A stretch of DNA of 64,000 bases from Ancylothrix sp. D3o (lineage in GTDB: Bacteria > Cyanobacteriota > Cyanobacteriia > Cyanobacteriales > Oscillatoriaceae). Below the pieces are notes generated by a model. The model did not search any database. It was not told where the DNA came from and saw nothing but the letters and a program-made list of their open reading frames with translations. The position numbers and the translations under genes were made by a program. The stretch spans positions 1-64,000 of the forward strand of contig NZ_JAMXEX010000006.1 of assembly GCF_025370775.1 (NCBI RefSeq). Direction: 5' to 3'. Positions 37,001 through 45,692 of this stretch are shown in pieces. Position 1 is the stretch's first letter. Each line of letters starts with the position of its first letter.

Positions 37001-37216
37001 TTATTAGACACCCTCAAACGAGAAAAATTAGTGCTAGATTGGCGTCGTCGGCAACAATCAAAGGCAGCAGTTAAAGTAACAATAGAGGATATTTTAGACC
37101 GGCTACCAGAAAGCTATTCCGCCGAAGAGTACCAGCGTAAATGTGAAGAAGTCTATCAGCACATTTATGAGTCTTATTCAGGCGCGGGGCAGAGTATTTA
37201 TAATATAGTGGCTTAA
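34058..37216 (+). CDS. hsdR: Type I restriction enzyme endonuclease/translocase subunit
   Basis: HsdR translocates and cuts unmethylated DNA. The 1052 residues hold a PD-(D/E)xK nuclease (RRPDL 146-150, IELK 162-165), Walker A in QGSGKS (300-305), Walker B DEAH (403-406), GFTGTPL, and helicase motif VI (MQTIARANRV), followed by a helical C terminus. All key residues are intact, so the enzyme looks functional. The first 2.3 kb is C/A-rich and the last 0.85 kb (from about 36,350) is G/T-rich, an internal composition switch. Confidence 0.95.
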   Translation: MTSPHPDSETALELQTISLFEKLGYTTANCYNEWVNGPSKLGRETRKDVILISRLQPALEKLNPHLPKSAINLAIEQLISDRSALSLANANREIYDLLKDRITVTYRNDAGEEITEKVTVIDWKNPSNNDFFLASQFKISGEMNPRRPDLIAFVNGIPLVFIELKASRERVEIAYQNNFCDYIQEIPQLFWYNSLVILSNGSISKIGSITSTWEYFSEWKQINNQGETGIISLETIILGTCEKTKLLDIIENFILFSEEQGGLIKLIAKNHQYFGVNSAIEAVENLQQNQGKLGVFWHTQGSGKSFSMQFFSQKVHRTIPGNWTFLIITDRDDLDTQIYKNFAKTGAVTEPEKNVRANSGEHLKQLLTEDHRYVFTLIQKFRNLKGEKYPELSDRNDVIVIADEAHRSQYDIFAANMRIALPNAGFIGFTGTPLLAGEEATRREFGDYISIYNFRQSIEDGATVPLFYENRIPQLELTNSFLNEEIAEIIESADLDEAQQNKLEREFSREYHLIAREERLEEIAKDIVSHFLGRGYQGKAMVVSIDRFTAVKMYDKVQHYWQQHLSELKQQLTTANQTEKLSPKIKYMEETDMAVVISSSQNEVEAFKKKNLDIKPHRQRLAKEKPGIDVKFKDANHPLRIVFVCAMWMTGFDAPSCSTIYLDKPMRNHTLMQTIARANRVFKNKINGLIIDYIGVFRDLQKALAIYGSASGGGITEGDTPVQSKAALVEQLREKITETLQFCSERGINFDDIQTANQAFTRTHLWDKAVEAILVSEESKQRYLELTQTVSKLNKGILPDPAAGEFNQILLNFAEITRRIKKLNPAVDISEAKAAIEEILDQSIGALEYVIPESNQIIDISKMDFEALKAKFKTGYKRTEIEKLKGVINKKLTQMVRLNKGRLDYLDKFEQMINQYNADSCNVEGFFADLVEFAKEINLEDKRALSENLEEEELATFDLLTQADIVLSEKKKQEVKKVAKELLDTLKREKLVLDWRRRQQSKAAVKVTIEDILDRLPESYSAEEYQRKCEEVYQHIYESYSGAGQSIYNIVA

Positions 37217-37312
37217 ACTAGAGTGCCGGTGATTGACGCTTTTTTAGAAAAAGGGAAATTTTATCGAAAAATGCTCATAAAATTAGCTTGCCATCTCAAC
37301 AAAATAAAGTAA

Positions 37313-37621
37313 ATGGAACCTCTACCCCCTACCTGGGAAGATATTCAGCCTGATATAATATATCAAACAACTAATGGACTGCAAGTATCTTTTAGTCAAG
37401 CCCAAATCCAACTGGCAGCCAAATATGACCAAAATAACAAACATTTAAAAGCCATTGAAAAAGGAATTGTATCGCCACGCGGTAGTATTGGTCTTGTTCC
37501 TTCTGAAGTAGAAAGCTACGACCTAAAATCAAAAGTGCTAGGAAAAGGAGGCGACCGTCGATTTCATGCCAAACTAACAGATGGAGTCTTACACTTTCCC
37601 GGTTTTACCAGCGAACATTAA
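37313..37621 (+). CDS. Unknown 102-residue protein next to the RM system
   Basis: I do not recognise this family. The protein is soluble, has no signal or membrane segment, and has a mixed-charge core (QIQLAAKYDQNNKHLKAIEKG) with a basic C-terminal part (KVLGKGGDRRFHAKL) that contains an RFH suited to RNA or nucleotide contact. It is followed 12 nt later by another unknown gene, and the pair sits between hsdR and clpC. Size and pairing recall toxin-antitoxin or toxin-immunity modules, but this is inference. Confidence 0.6.
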   Translation: MEPLPPTWEDIQPDIIYQTTNGLQVSFSQAQIQLAAKYDQNNKHLKAIEKGIVSPRGSIGLVPSEVESYDLKSKVLGKGGDRRFHAKLTDGVLHFPGFTSEH

Positions 37622-37633
37622 TCAGCAAAACCC

Positions 37634-38017
37634 ATGAGACAGCTACAACTTAAAAATCACCCAATTTGGCAGGGATTAACAGAAGTATTGAAAAATTTAG
37701 ATGCCAATTATCTACTAACAGAGCATCTGGAATTATGCAATTATAAAATTTGTGGTTACTGGGATGAGCAAGACGAATATTATGAAGAAATAACCCTACC
37801 CCGTTCCTTATCTGGGGAGTTAATCAGTAATTCCATCGGTGTCACCGGCCCGAAACGCTGGATTAAATTCAAATTTAGCCTAAAACATAATAGCCAAAAT
37901 CTAGGCGAACTAACCCTTATCCATGATGAAAATATGGAATTAATAGATGAAAATTGGCAAATAAATATAAAAACGTTGAACCCCAAACCCCCGGAGGGAG
38001 TTTCGTTCGTTGTGTAG
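37634..38017 (+). CDS. Unknown 127-residue protein, second gene of the pair
   Basis: The family is not recognised. The sequence is acidic (CGYWDEQDEYYEEITL) with alternating beta-like stretches (RWIKFKFSLKHNSQNLGELTLIHDENMELIDENW), no signal peptide and no membrane segment. An acidic partner next to a basic one would suit an antitoxin or immunity protein. ATG 37634 lies 12 nt after the upstream stop, so the two genes are probably one transcript. clpC follows after 161 nt. Confidence 0.6.
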   Translation: MRQLQLKNHPIWQGLTEVLKNLDANYLLTEHLELCNYKICGYWDEQDEYYEEITLPRSLSGELISNSIGVTGPKRWIKFKFSLKHNSQNLGELTLIHDENMELIDENWQINIKTLNPKPPEGVSFVV

Positions 38018-38178
38018 ACACCCATTTTAATCGGCGCTTCTCTGACAACCCCAAGTCTCCCAACCCGATCCCCAAACAGCGTAAAACCCGATCCCCTATC
38101 TGTCTCCAGCATGACAGCCACACAAAATCCCTGTGCTAAAATCAGCCTACGGGCACGCAGCAGGTGATAGGAAACGCC

Positions 38179-40656
38179 ATGTTTGAACGCTTTACAGAAA
38201 AAGCCATAAAAGTGATCATGCTGGCCCAGGAAGAAGCAAGACGCCTGGGACACAATTTTGTCGGCACAGAACAAATCCTCCTCGGTTTAATCGGAGAAGG
38301 AACAGGAGTCGCCGCAAAGGTACTAAAATCAATGGGCGTCAACCTCAAAGACGCCCGGATTGAAGTAGAAAAAATCATAGGTCGGGGTTCGGGTTTCGTT
38401 GCGGTTGAAATTCCTTTCACCCCAAGAGCAAAACGAGTTCTGGAACTCTCCCTCGAGGAAGCTCGCCAACTCGGACACAATTATATCGGAACAGAACACC
38501 TGCTCTTAGGTCTTATCCGCGAAGGAGAAGGCGTAGCAGCAAGAGTGTTAGAAAATCTCGGTGTAGACCTCTCAAAAGTCCGCACCCAAGTTATTAGAAT
38601 GTTGGGCGAAACCGCAGAAGCCACCATTGGCGCACCGGCAGGACGCACCAAAACTCCCACCCTGGATGAGTTTGGCTCCAACCTAACCCAAATGGCCGCC
38701 GAAGGCAAACTAGACCCCGTAGTAGGACGCAGCAAAGAAATTGAACGAGTAATTCAAATTCTAGGCCGGCGTACCAAAAACAACCCCGTCTTGATCGGGG
38801 AACCCGGAGTCGGTAAAACCGCCATCGCCGAAGGTTTAGCCCAGCGCATCGCTAACAACGATGTCCCAGATATTCTCGAAGATAAGCGCGTTGTTACCCT
38901 CGATATTGGCTTACTCGTAGCCGGTACAAAATATCGCGGTGAATTTGAAGAACGCCTGAAAAAAATCATGGATGAAATCCGCAGCGCCGGCAATGTCATC
39001 CTAGTAATAGACGAAGTACATACCCTCATTGGGGCCGGTGCCGCCGAAGGTGCCATCGACGCCGCCAACATCCTCAAACCGGCCCTCGCACGCGGAGAAC
39101 TCCAGTGCATCGGCGCCACCACCCTCGATGAATACCGCAAACACATCGAACGTGACGCAGCACTCGAACGCCGTTTCCAGCCGGTCATGGTCGGCGAACC
39201 CTCGGTTCCCGAAACCATCGAAATCTTGTTTGGCCTGCGGGAACGCTACGAACAACACCACAAACTGAAAATTTCCGACGCCGCCCTCGAAGCAGCCGCG
39301 AAACTTTCCGACCGCTACATCAGCGACCGCTTCCTCCCCGATAAAGCCATTGACCTTATCGATGAAGCCGGTTCTCGCGTTCGCTTGCTGACTTCCCAAC
39401 TGCCCCCCGCAGCCAAGGAACTCGACAAAGAACTGCGCCAAGTCCTCAAAGAAAAAGATGATGCCGTTCGGGCTCAAGACTTCGACCGGGCCGGTGAATT
39501 GCGCGACCGGGAAATGGAAATCAAAGCAGAGATCCGTACCATCGCCCAAACCAAAAAAACCGAAACCCGCACAGGAGATGAAGTCTCCCCCGTTGTCACC
39601 GAAGAAGACATCGCCCATATTGTAGCAAGCTGGACAGGCGTGCCGGTGAATAAACTCACCGAGTCCGAGTCCGAAAAACTGCTGCACATGGAAGACACCC
39701 TGCATGATCGCCTGATTGGTCAGGAAGAAGCCGTCAAAGCCGTTTCTCGCGCCATCCGTCGCGCCAGAGTCGGCCTGAAAAACCCCAACCGGCCAATAGC
39801 AAGCTTTATCTTCTCTGGGCCCACCGGCGTCGGCAAAACCGAATTAACAAAAGCCTTAGCCGCTTATTTCTTCGGTTCCGAAGAAGCCATGATTCGGTTA
39901 GATATGTCCGAATACATGGAACGCCACACGGTGTCCAAGCTGATTGGTTCACCTCCTGGTTATGTCGGTTATAACGAAGGCGGTCAATTAACCGAAGCAG
40001 TCCGCCGCCGGCCCTACACCGTTGTGCTCTTTGATGAAATCGAAAAAGCACACCCGGATGTCTTCAATATGCTTTTGCAAATCCTTGAAGATGGCCGGTT
40101 AACTGATGCCAAAGGTCGCACAGTAGACTTCAAAAACACCCTACTGATTATGACCTCGAACACCGGTTCAAACGTCATTGAAAAAGGCGGTAGCAGCTTC
40201 GGATTTGAGTTTGCAGATAACCAAGCAGAAGCGCAATACAACCGCATCCGTTCCTTGGTAAACGAAGAACTCAAACGAGTCTTCAAACCAGAGTTCCTCA
40301 ACCGTCTTGATGAAATAATCGTCTTCCGTCAATTGAACAAAGAAGAGGTCAAACAAATCGCAGAAATTATGCTGCGAGATGTCTTTAAACGCTTGACAGA
40401 AAAAGAAATTTCTCTGCAAGTAACCGACCGATTCAAAGAACGTTTAATTGAAGAAGGCTATAACCCCAGCTACGGTGCTCGTCCCCTGCGCCGCGCCATT
40501 ATGCGTTTGCTAGAGGATGTTTTAGCCGAGGAAATACTTTCTGGTAAAGTCAAAGAAGGCGATACTGCGATTGTTGATGTTAATGAAGAAGGGCAAGTTA
40601 AAGTTTTGCCCGGAGATAAACAACGCGAGTTATTACCTCAAGCTGCCGAAAGTTAG
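38179..40656 (+). CDS. clpC: ATP-dependent Clp chaperone ClpC
   Basis: ClpC unfolds proteins for the ClpP protease and is essential in cyanobacteria, with roles in stress and photosynthetic upkeep. The 825 residues have two N-terminal repeats ([27 protein letters not shown] then a second half at about 80), AAA+ module 1 ([20 protein letters not shown]), a UVR segment ([23 protein letters not shown]), and module 2 ([20 protein letters not shown]). ATG 38179 with AGGA 6 nt upstream is the family start; a GTG at 38164 adds five unlikely residues. Terminator follows. Confidence 0.97.
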   Translation: MFERFTEKAIKVIMLAQEEARRLGHNFVGTEQILLGLIGEGTGVAAKVLKSMGVNLKDARIEVEKIIGRGSGFVAVEIPFTPRAKRVLELSLEEARQLGHNYIGTEHLLLGLIREGEGVAARVLENLGVDLSKVRTQVIRMLGETAEATIGAPAGRTKTPTLDEFGSNLTQMAAEGKLDPVVGRSKEIERVIQILGRRTKNNPVLIGEPGVGKTAIAEGLAQRIANNDVPDILEDKRVVTLDIGLLVAGTKYRGEFEERLKKIMDEIRSAGNVILVIDEVHTLIGAGAAEGAIDAANILKPALARGELQCIGATTLDEYRKHIERDAALERRFQPVMVGEPSVPETIEILFGLRERYEQHHKLKISDAALEAAAKLSDRYISDRFLPDKAIDLIDEAGSRVRLLTSQLPPAAKELDKELRQVLKEKDDAVRAQDFDRAGELRDREMEIKAEIRTIAQTKKTETRTGDEVSPVVTEEDIAHIVASWTGVPVNKLTESESEKLLHMEDTLHDRLIGQEEAVKAVSRAIRRARVGLKNPNRPIASFIFSGPTGVGKTELTKALAAYFFGSEEAMIRLDMSEYMERHTVSKLIGSPPGYVGYNEGGQLTEAVRRRPYTVVLFDEIEKAHPDVFNMLLQILEDGRLTDAKGRTVDFKNTLLIMTSNTGSNVIEKGGSSFGFEFADNQAEAQYNRIRSLVNEELKRVFKPEFLNRLDEIIVFRQLNKEEVKQIAEIMLRDVFKRLTEKEISLQVTDRFKERLIEEGYNPSYGARPLRRAIMRLLEDVLAEEILSGKVKEGDTAIVDVNEEGQVKVLPGDKQRELLPQAAES

Positions 40657-40679
40657 TTGATTTGTAGTTAGAAGAAAGG

Positions 40680-40714
40680 CCGGTGGAGATGTTTGATTCT
40701 CTGCCGGTTTTTTT
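40680..40714 (+). terminator. Terminator after clpC
   Basis: A 10-bp stem with two mismatches (40680-40689 with 40698-40707) is followed by seven T residues. It lies about 25 nt past the clpC stop. Confidence 0.8.
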
Positions 40715-40720
40715 ATTTTG

Positions 40721-40858
40721 AACCGCAGATGTTAGGCGTAGCCGCGCGTAGCGCTAGGCAGATGTACGCGGATAAATAGGATGGTTTATGGATTGGAAAT
40801 TTGGGATTATGTCGCTAAATATATCTGCGTTTATCTGCTATAGGATGCGGTTAATATA
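40721..40858. repeat. Inverted pair of CCGCAGATG-family repeats
   Basis: AACCGCAGATG...ACGCGGATAAATAGGATGG on the plus strand is answered by its relative in reverse (ATCTGCGTTTATCTGCTATAGGATGCGGTT). An insert rich in GCGTAGC/GCGCTA lies inside the first half. It fills the clpC-lepB gap. Confidence 0.65.
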
Positions 40859-40900
40859 AATCATGCAACAATAGACAAAGGACAAAATTAGGACAAGACA

Positions 40901-41479
40901 ATGACTGTAGATGATAAAAATTTAGCACCGGCCCCTTTTTTCGTAAGAGTTTGGCAAAAGCAAAAAGAGAATATTCAAATTTTAGTAGTGGCGCTTTTAT
41001 TGGCGTTTTTAATTCGTACTTTTGTGGCAGAACCGCGTTTTATTCCTTCTGAGTCGATGGTGCCAACTTTGTTAGTGGGGGATAGGTTAGTAGTTGAAAA
41101 AGTATCTTATCATTTCCGCCCACCGGCACCAGGCGAAATTGTTGTGTTTGCTCCGCCGATGGCTTTGCAACAAGAAGGGTATAGGAAGGAACAAGTATTT
41201 ATTAAACGGATTATAGGGCGGGCCGGTCAAACAATAGAAGTTAAGCAGGGGAAAGTTTACCGGGATGGAAAAGCTTTAACGGAAGATTACATCGCCCAAC
41301 CGCCTAATTATGAGATGTCACCGGCCACTGTTCCGTCTGGATCTTTGTTTGTGATGGGAGATAACCGTAACTATAGCAATGACTCGCATATCTGGGGATT
41401 TTTGCCAGAGGAAAATATTGTGGGGCGGGCGGTGTTTCGGTTTTGGCCGCTTGAGCGTTTTGGGCCGGTGCGCTTTTAG
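40901..41479 (+). CDS. lepB: Signal peptidase I
   Basis: LepB cuts signal peptides from exported proteins at the plasma or thylakoid membrane. The 192-residue enzyme has one N-terminal membrane helix (about 26-40), the catalytic Ser52 in PSESMVPTL, the general-base Lys102 in FIKRIIGRAG, and the box GDNRNYSNDSHIWGFLP. All catalytic residues are present, and the size suits cyanobacterial LepB proteins. Start ATG 40901; upstream of it is only the repeat region. Confidence 0.95.
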   Translation: MTVDDKNLAPAPFFVRVWQKQKENIQILVVALLLAFLIRTFVAEPRFIPSESMVPTLLVGDRLVVEKVSYHFRPPAPGEIVVFAPPMALQQEGYRKEQVFIKRIIGRAGQTIEVKQGKVYRDGKALTEDYIAQPPNYEMSPATVPSGSLFVMGDNRNYSNDSHIWGFLPEENIVGRAVFRFWPLERFGPVRF

Positions 41480-41595
41480 GGGTTTCCACACTGGAAAATT
41501 TTAGCCAAAAGTTGGTACTGCATTAAAATAGGTTTAGGTAAGACAGGCGATTGGCGACTTTTTACTTAGTTGTTGAGTATAAGGTAATCGGGGCA

Positions 41596-41919
41596 ATGGG
41601 ATTTTTTGATTCGGAAATCGTTCAGCAAGAAGCTAAACAGTTATTTGAGGACTATCAAGCCCTAATTAAGTTAGGCGGTAGTTATGGTAAGTTTGACCGC
41701 GAAGGCAAAAAGCTTTTCATTGACCAAATGGAGGCGATGATGGATCGCTATCGCATTTTTATGAAACGCTTTGAACTTTCAGAAGATTTTATGGCACAAA
41801 TGACAGTGGAGCAATTGAAGACTCAGCTAGGTCAGTTTGGCATGACTCCTCAACAAATGTTTGAGCAAATGAATTTTACCCTCGAAAGAATGAAGGCAGA
41901 GTTAGAGAAGCAAGCGTGA
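41596..41919 (+). CDS. DUF1825-family protein
   Basis: A 107-residue soluble, mostly helical protein of the cyanobacterium/plastid-restricted DUF1825 family, recognised from MGFFDSEIVQQEAKQLFEDYQ and FMAQMTVEQLKTQLGQFGMTPQQMFEQM. Function is not known. ATG 41596 gives the family start, with GGGG upstream; the frame continues 15 codons further up without similarity. It lies between lepB and the convergent penicillin-binding protein gene. Confidence 0.88.
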   Translation: MGFFDSEIVQQEAKQLFEDYQALIKLGGSYGKFDREGKKLFIDQMEAMMDRYRIFMKRFELSEDFMAQMTVEQLKTQLGQFGMTPQQMFEQMNFTLERMKAELEKQA

Positions 41920-41932
41920 CGAACAAAAATTT

Positions 41933-42018
41933 AGAAACCGGGTATCTGATTATAAACTTTTGAATGAAATCAAAAAGCTCTTAGAAACCCGGTTTCTCAG
42001 CCACAAAAACCCGGTTTT
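41933..42018. repeat. Three AGAAACCGGGTTTCT-type palindromes
   Basis: Palindromes at 41933-41947, 41983-41998 and 42005-42020 share the core AAACC(C)GGTTT. Related elements lie at 49662-49730. They sit between two convergent genes and could act as terminators, particularly the last, which ends in six T residues. Confidence 0.6.
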
Positions 42019-42038
42019 TTAGCCATCCAAAATCCTCC

Positions 42039-43961
42039 TTATTGGGGAGGCTCAAAATCAGAAGCGGGACGGAAATACTCCACCGGCGTGCCTTGCAATG
42101 CCTGAACCATAAAATCACGCCAAACCGGCGCCACAAAACCCCCACCCGTTGCCCCCGCCGCCAGCGGCGTATAATCATCATTGCCTATCCACAACGCCAC
42201 AGATAACTGGGGTACATAACCCACAAACCAGATATCGCGTTCCGCAGAAGTCGTACCTGTTTTACCGGCAGCCGGCCTGCCAATCGCCGCCGAAGTAGCC
42301 GTCCCTTGGTTAATAACCCCCTGTAAAGCACTATTCAGAGAAGCCGAAGCCCAAGGATCAAGCACCAAACGCGGTTTCGGCGTATTATCTAGCAAAACCT
42401 GCCCCGTACTGTCTGTTACCTGCACAATAAACGTAGGTTCCGAATGCCAGCCATTATTAGCAAACGTCGCAAAAGCACCCGCCATTTCCATCGGCGTTAA
42501 ATCAACCGCACCCAACGGCAAAGAAATCACCGGCTGCATTGGACTCTTAATCCCCAAAGTGCGGCAAATTTCAATCACCTTATTTAAACCAATTTCCTGC
42601 CCCAACTTAACAGCAGGAATATTTAAAGACACAGCCAAAGCTTGCCGAATTGACACAGCCCCAGAAAACCCACCACCATAGTTTCTTGGAGAATAACCGA
42701 AATCTCCATCAGGATAAGTCACCGGCGTATCCATCACAATTGAATCCGGGCCATATTTCCCTGAAGCAAACGCCGCATAATAAACAAACGGTTTAAAAGC
42801 AGACCCCGGTTGCCGCTGCGCTTGTACAGCCCGGTTATATTGACTTTTCTCAAAATCAACCCCACCCACCATAGCCTTAACATAATGGGTACGAGGGTCA
42901 ACGGCCACTAAAGCCATTTGGTCATTACCAATTTGATATTTCAGGCGTTCGTAGGCTTCCTTAACGGTTCTTTCAGCCAAGCGCTGCATTTTTGTATCAA
43001 TGGTAGTTTGAATACGCATCCCACCTTTGAGCACCGCATCCCGTCCGAAACGTTTGCTCAATTCCTGTACGACTGCATTGGTGACATAAGGAATCTTACT
43101 ACCCGGAAACGACGTAATTTTACCGATTTTCAGAGGTTGTTTTTTGGCAGCATCAGCCTCTTCTGGCGTAATCCACTTAAGCTCTTTCATCCGGTTAAGG
43201 ACAATCGCCTGCCGCTGTTTAGCAGTTTTATAATCAACAAACGGACTAAACTCTTCTGGCGCTTGCACCAAACCGGCCATCATTGCCGATTCTGCTAAAT
43301 TTAACTGCGAAGCTGACTTATTAAAATAACTCCGAGACGCCGTTTCCACTCCATACAAGTTATGTCCCCAGTAAACTTGGTTGAGATATAACTCTAAAAT
43401 TTGCTCTTTGCCAAAAATTTGCTCTAAACGAATGGCCATAACCGCCTCAGCAGCTTTTCGGCTAACTTTTTGGGCGGGAGACAAAAACAAGTTTTTGACT
43501 AACTGCATCGTCAGCGTAGAACCACCCTCAACGGTTCGGCCACTTTCCATATTCGCCACCATAGCCCGCAAAACGCCGCCGGGGTTAATACCGTGATGGC
43601 TGTAAAAATGGCTGTCTTCAATAGCTAAAATGGCTCGCTTGAGGTCAGGAGAAATTTTATTAAGGGGGACGACTTCTCGATTTGCCTCATCGTGGATACT
43701 CGTGAGGAGTGCGCCGTTGATGTCATATATGTGGGTAGTTTCTGTGGGCACATAGTTACGCAATACACGCACATCCGGTAAGTTGCGGAAACTGATCGCC
43801 AAGCCCACCAGCCCACCGGCCACCACCGAACTTGCCAACATGGTAATGCCTAAAAGTGTGCCGGCTGTTACCTTGCTGACTCCTTGGACAAACCCAAAGA
43901 TCGGGGCTGTGTTTTTAACTCGTTCTTGTCTAATTGTGTTTGTTGACACGGCTTTTATCAC
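42039..43961 (-). CDS. Class A penicillin-binding protein (PBP1A family)
   Basis: A bifunctional peptidoglycan synthase with a cytoplasmic tail, one membrane helix (about 33-58), a GT51 glycosyltransferase domain with catalytic Glu115 (EDSHFYSHHG) and EGGSTLTMQL (145-154), and a transpeptidase domain with Ser387 in PGSAFKPF, SLN (445-447) and KTGT (567-570). All catalytic residues are intact. At 640 residues it has the family's usual size. It diverges from tyrS over a 337-nt spacer. Confidence 0.94.
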   Translation of the reverse strand: MIKAVSTNTIRQERVKNTAPIFGFVQGVSKVTAGTLLGITMLASSVVAGGLVGLAISFRNLPDVRVLRNYVPTETTHIYDINGALLTSIHDEANREVVPLNKISPDLKRAILAIEDSHFYSHHGINPGGVLRAMVANMESGRTVEGGSTLTMQLVKNLFLSPAQKVSRKAAEAVMAIRLEQIFGKEQILELYLNQVYWGHNLYGVETASRSYFNKSASQLNLAESAMMAGLVQAPEEFSPFVDYKTAKQRQAIVLNRMKELKWITPEEADAAKKQPLKIGKITSFPGSKIPYVTNAVVQELSKRFGRDAVLKGGMRIQTTIDTKMQRLAERTVKEAYERLKYQIGNDQMALVAVDPRTHYVKAMVGGVDFEKSQYNRAVQAQRQPGSAFKPFVYYAAFASGKYGPDSIVMDTPVTYPDGDFGYSPRNYGGGFSGAVSIRQALAVSLNIPAVKLGQEIGLNKVIEICRTLGIKSPMQPVISLPLGAVDLTPMEMAGAFATFANNGWHSEPTFIVQVTDSTGQVLLDNTPKPRLVLDPWASASLNSALQGVINQGTATSAAIGRPAAGKTGTTSAERDIWFVGYVPQLSVALWIGNDDYTPLAAGATGGGFVAPVWRDFMVQALQGTPVEYFRPASDFEPPQ

Positions 43962-44298
43962 ATCCTCAACGAAAAAAAAGGCTTAATGGCTTCGCCAACT
44001 ATTACGATACGAAACAAGGGTCTGCGGGTGGATTCCTTAAAAATTTTAGTTTGAGTGTGGCATCACCGCCACCCAAAAAACGGCTAATCCGCTGACTTTT
44101 AGTATTTTCACCACCCCCGCTCTTAGCCATCAGGACAGAACAAAAGTCTACTTGATAGCAGTCTCAGAGCAATAGGAGAGTTTTTTGAGATCATATAGAT
44201 ATTTCTCCAATTTTTGCATATAGTAATCTGGCTGTGAAATTTTTTACCGTTTAGGGAGCGCTCCCCCAGGGTTTTATAGCAGTCTGTGTAATCAAATT
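43962..44298. other. Divergent promoter region of PBP and tyrS
   Basis: Apart from a 12-bp palindrome near the tyrS start, no gene, RNA or further motif was recognised. Promoters for both flanking genes must lie here. Confidence 0.5.
44254..44265. promoter_or_regulatory. Perfect palindrome GGGAGCGCTCCC upstream of tyrS
   Basis: It lies 34 nt ahead of the tyrS ATG, between the likely -10 and the start. The sequence equals the core of LacI-family CebR-type operators in actinobacteria; whether any such regulator acts here is unknown. Confidence 0.4.
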
Positions 44299-45543
44299 AT
44301 GGTTTCTCAAACTATGGTTTTAACAACAATGTCCGAGCAATCGGTAGATTTTTCTTGGCTGCGTCGGGGTGTCAGTGAAATTTTCCCCGACCGGCCCGAC
44401 TCTAGCGATTCTGACGAAAATCTCATCCAAAGGTTACTGAAATCTGACCGGCCTCTGCGGGTGAAACTTGGAATTGACCCGACGGGTAGTGAGATCCATT
44501 TAGGTCACAGTATCCCGGTGCGGAAGTTGCGAGCGTTTCAAGATGCCGGTCATACTGCCGTGCTAATCATAGGTGATTTTACCGCTCGCATTGGTGATCC
44601 GACAGGAAAATCTGAAGTCCGCCGCCAATTGACGGTCGAACAAGTTGCACAAAATGCGGCGACTTATATTGAGCAAGTTAAGCCTATTTTAGATTTTGAT
44701 ACTCCGGGCCGGTTGGAAATTCGCTATAACTCGGAATGGTTATCAAATTTAGATTTATCTAAAATTTTAGAGTTATTGGGGACGATGACGGTAAGCCAAA
44801 TGCTTGCCAAGGAAGGCTTTTCGGAACGTTACCAAAAAGAAAATCCGATTTTTTTACATGAATTTCTTTATCCGTTGATGCAGGGTTACGATTCGGTGGC
44901 GGTACAGGCGGATGTGGAACTTGGGGGAACTGACCAAAAGTTTAACATTGCGGTGGGACGAGATTTGCAGCGTCATTTTGGCTTAAAACCTCAGTTTGGC
45001 TTGCTGATGCCGATTTTAATAGGGACTGATGGTGAACAAAAAATGTCTAAGTCTTTAAATAATTATGTGGGTTTGCAAGAAAACCCGCTGAGTATGTATT
45101 CCAAGCTGGAAAAAACGCCGGATAAGTTGGTGGAGCAGTATTTTGAACTATTGACAAATTTGCTTCTTGATGCTATGCCAGAAAATCCTCGTGACCGGCA
45201 GAAACTTTTGGCGTTGGATGTGGTGAGTCAATATCACGGGAAGGAAGCGGCAGAACAAGCCCAGCAAGCGGCGCTGACTCTCATTCAAGGGGATGCGAAA
45301 CAAGCGGATGCGGTGCCAGAATTTTCTTTAGGGCCGGTGGAGTTTCCAGCAAAATTATTTTATGTTTTAAATGTCAGTGGTTTATGTCCTAGCAGTAGTG
45401 ATGCTCGCCGGCAAATTCAAGGCGGTGCGGTTCGTCTGGATGGTGAGAAAGTGGAGGATGTTAATTTAACTTTTGAGAGTGCGGGTGATTTGCAAGGAAA
45501 AGTGTTACAAGTTGGTAAGAAAAAGTTTGTGCGTTTAGTTTGA
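44299..45543 (+). CDS. tyrS: Tyrosyl-tRNA synthetase
   Basis: TyrRS charges tRNA-Tyr. The 414-residue class I synthetase shows HLGH (67-70, the HIGH motif), [14 protein letters not shown], the tyrosine pocket [10 protein letters not shown] and KMSKS (248-252), then an S4 RNA-binding domain at the C terminus (about 350-414). The product fits the TyrZ-like eubacterial type by motif spelling. The start could be ATG 44299, 44314 or 44329. pyrF follows on the same strand after 150 nt with a repeat between. Confidence 0.96.
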   Translation: MVSQTMVLTTMSEQSVDFSWLRRGVSEIFPDRPDSSDSDENLIQRLLKSDRPLRVKLGIDPTGSEIHLGHSIPVRKLRAFQDAGHTAVLIIGDFTARIGDPTGKSEVRRQLTVEQVAQNAATYIEQVKPILDFDTPGRLEIRYNSEWLSNLDLSKILELLGTMTVSQMLAKEGFSERYQKENPIFLHEFLYPLMQGYDSVAVQADVELGGTDQKFNIAVGRDLQRHFGLKPQFGLLMPILIGTDGEQKMSKSLNNYVGLQENPLSMYSKLEKTPDKLVEQYFELLTNLLLDAMPENPRDRQKLLALDVVSQYHGKEAAEQAQQAALTLIQGDAKQADAVPEFSLGPVEFPAKLFYVLNVSGLCPSSSDARRQIQGGAVRLDGEKVEDVNLTFESAGDLQGKVLQVGKKKFVRLV

Positions 45544-45583
45544 TTGATGTGGATGGCCCTTAATCGCAATCGCCAAAGATATC

Positions 45584-45600
45584 GCGGGCAAGATGCCCGC
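45584..45600. repeat. Hairpin repeat GCGGGC-AAGAT-GCCCGC
   Basis: The same loop AAGAT and flank GCCAC occur at 7736-7754 with the stem changed to GGCAGGC/GCCTGCC. The paired changes keep the hairpin. A third related hairpin (GCAGG/CCTGC) lies at about 45627-45645. Confidence 0.7.
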
Positions 45601-45692
45601 GCCACTGGGGGGTAGATTCATCTGTGGAGCAGGGATACTGCCTGCTTTTATAGGATTCGATTAAATAATAATGAAAAAGACACCTAAAAAAT

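Larger units (their letters stand above)
28394..38178. mobile_element. Accessory defence island between rimI and clpC
   Basis: This segment holds a type I restriction-modification system, three toxin-antitoxin blocks, repeated hsdM 3' ends and two unknown small genes. No integrase, tRNA or obvious end repeats are seen, so the mechanism of arrival is unknown. Boundaries are set by the flanking housekeeping genes. Confidence 0.55.
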
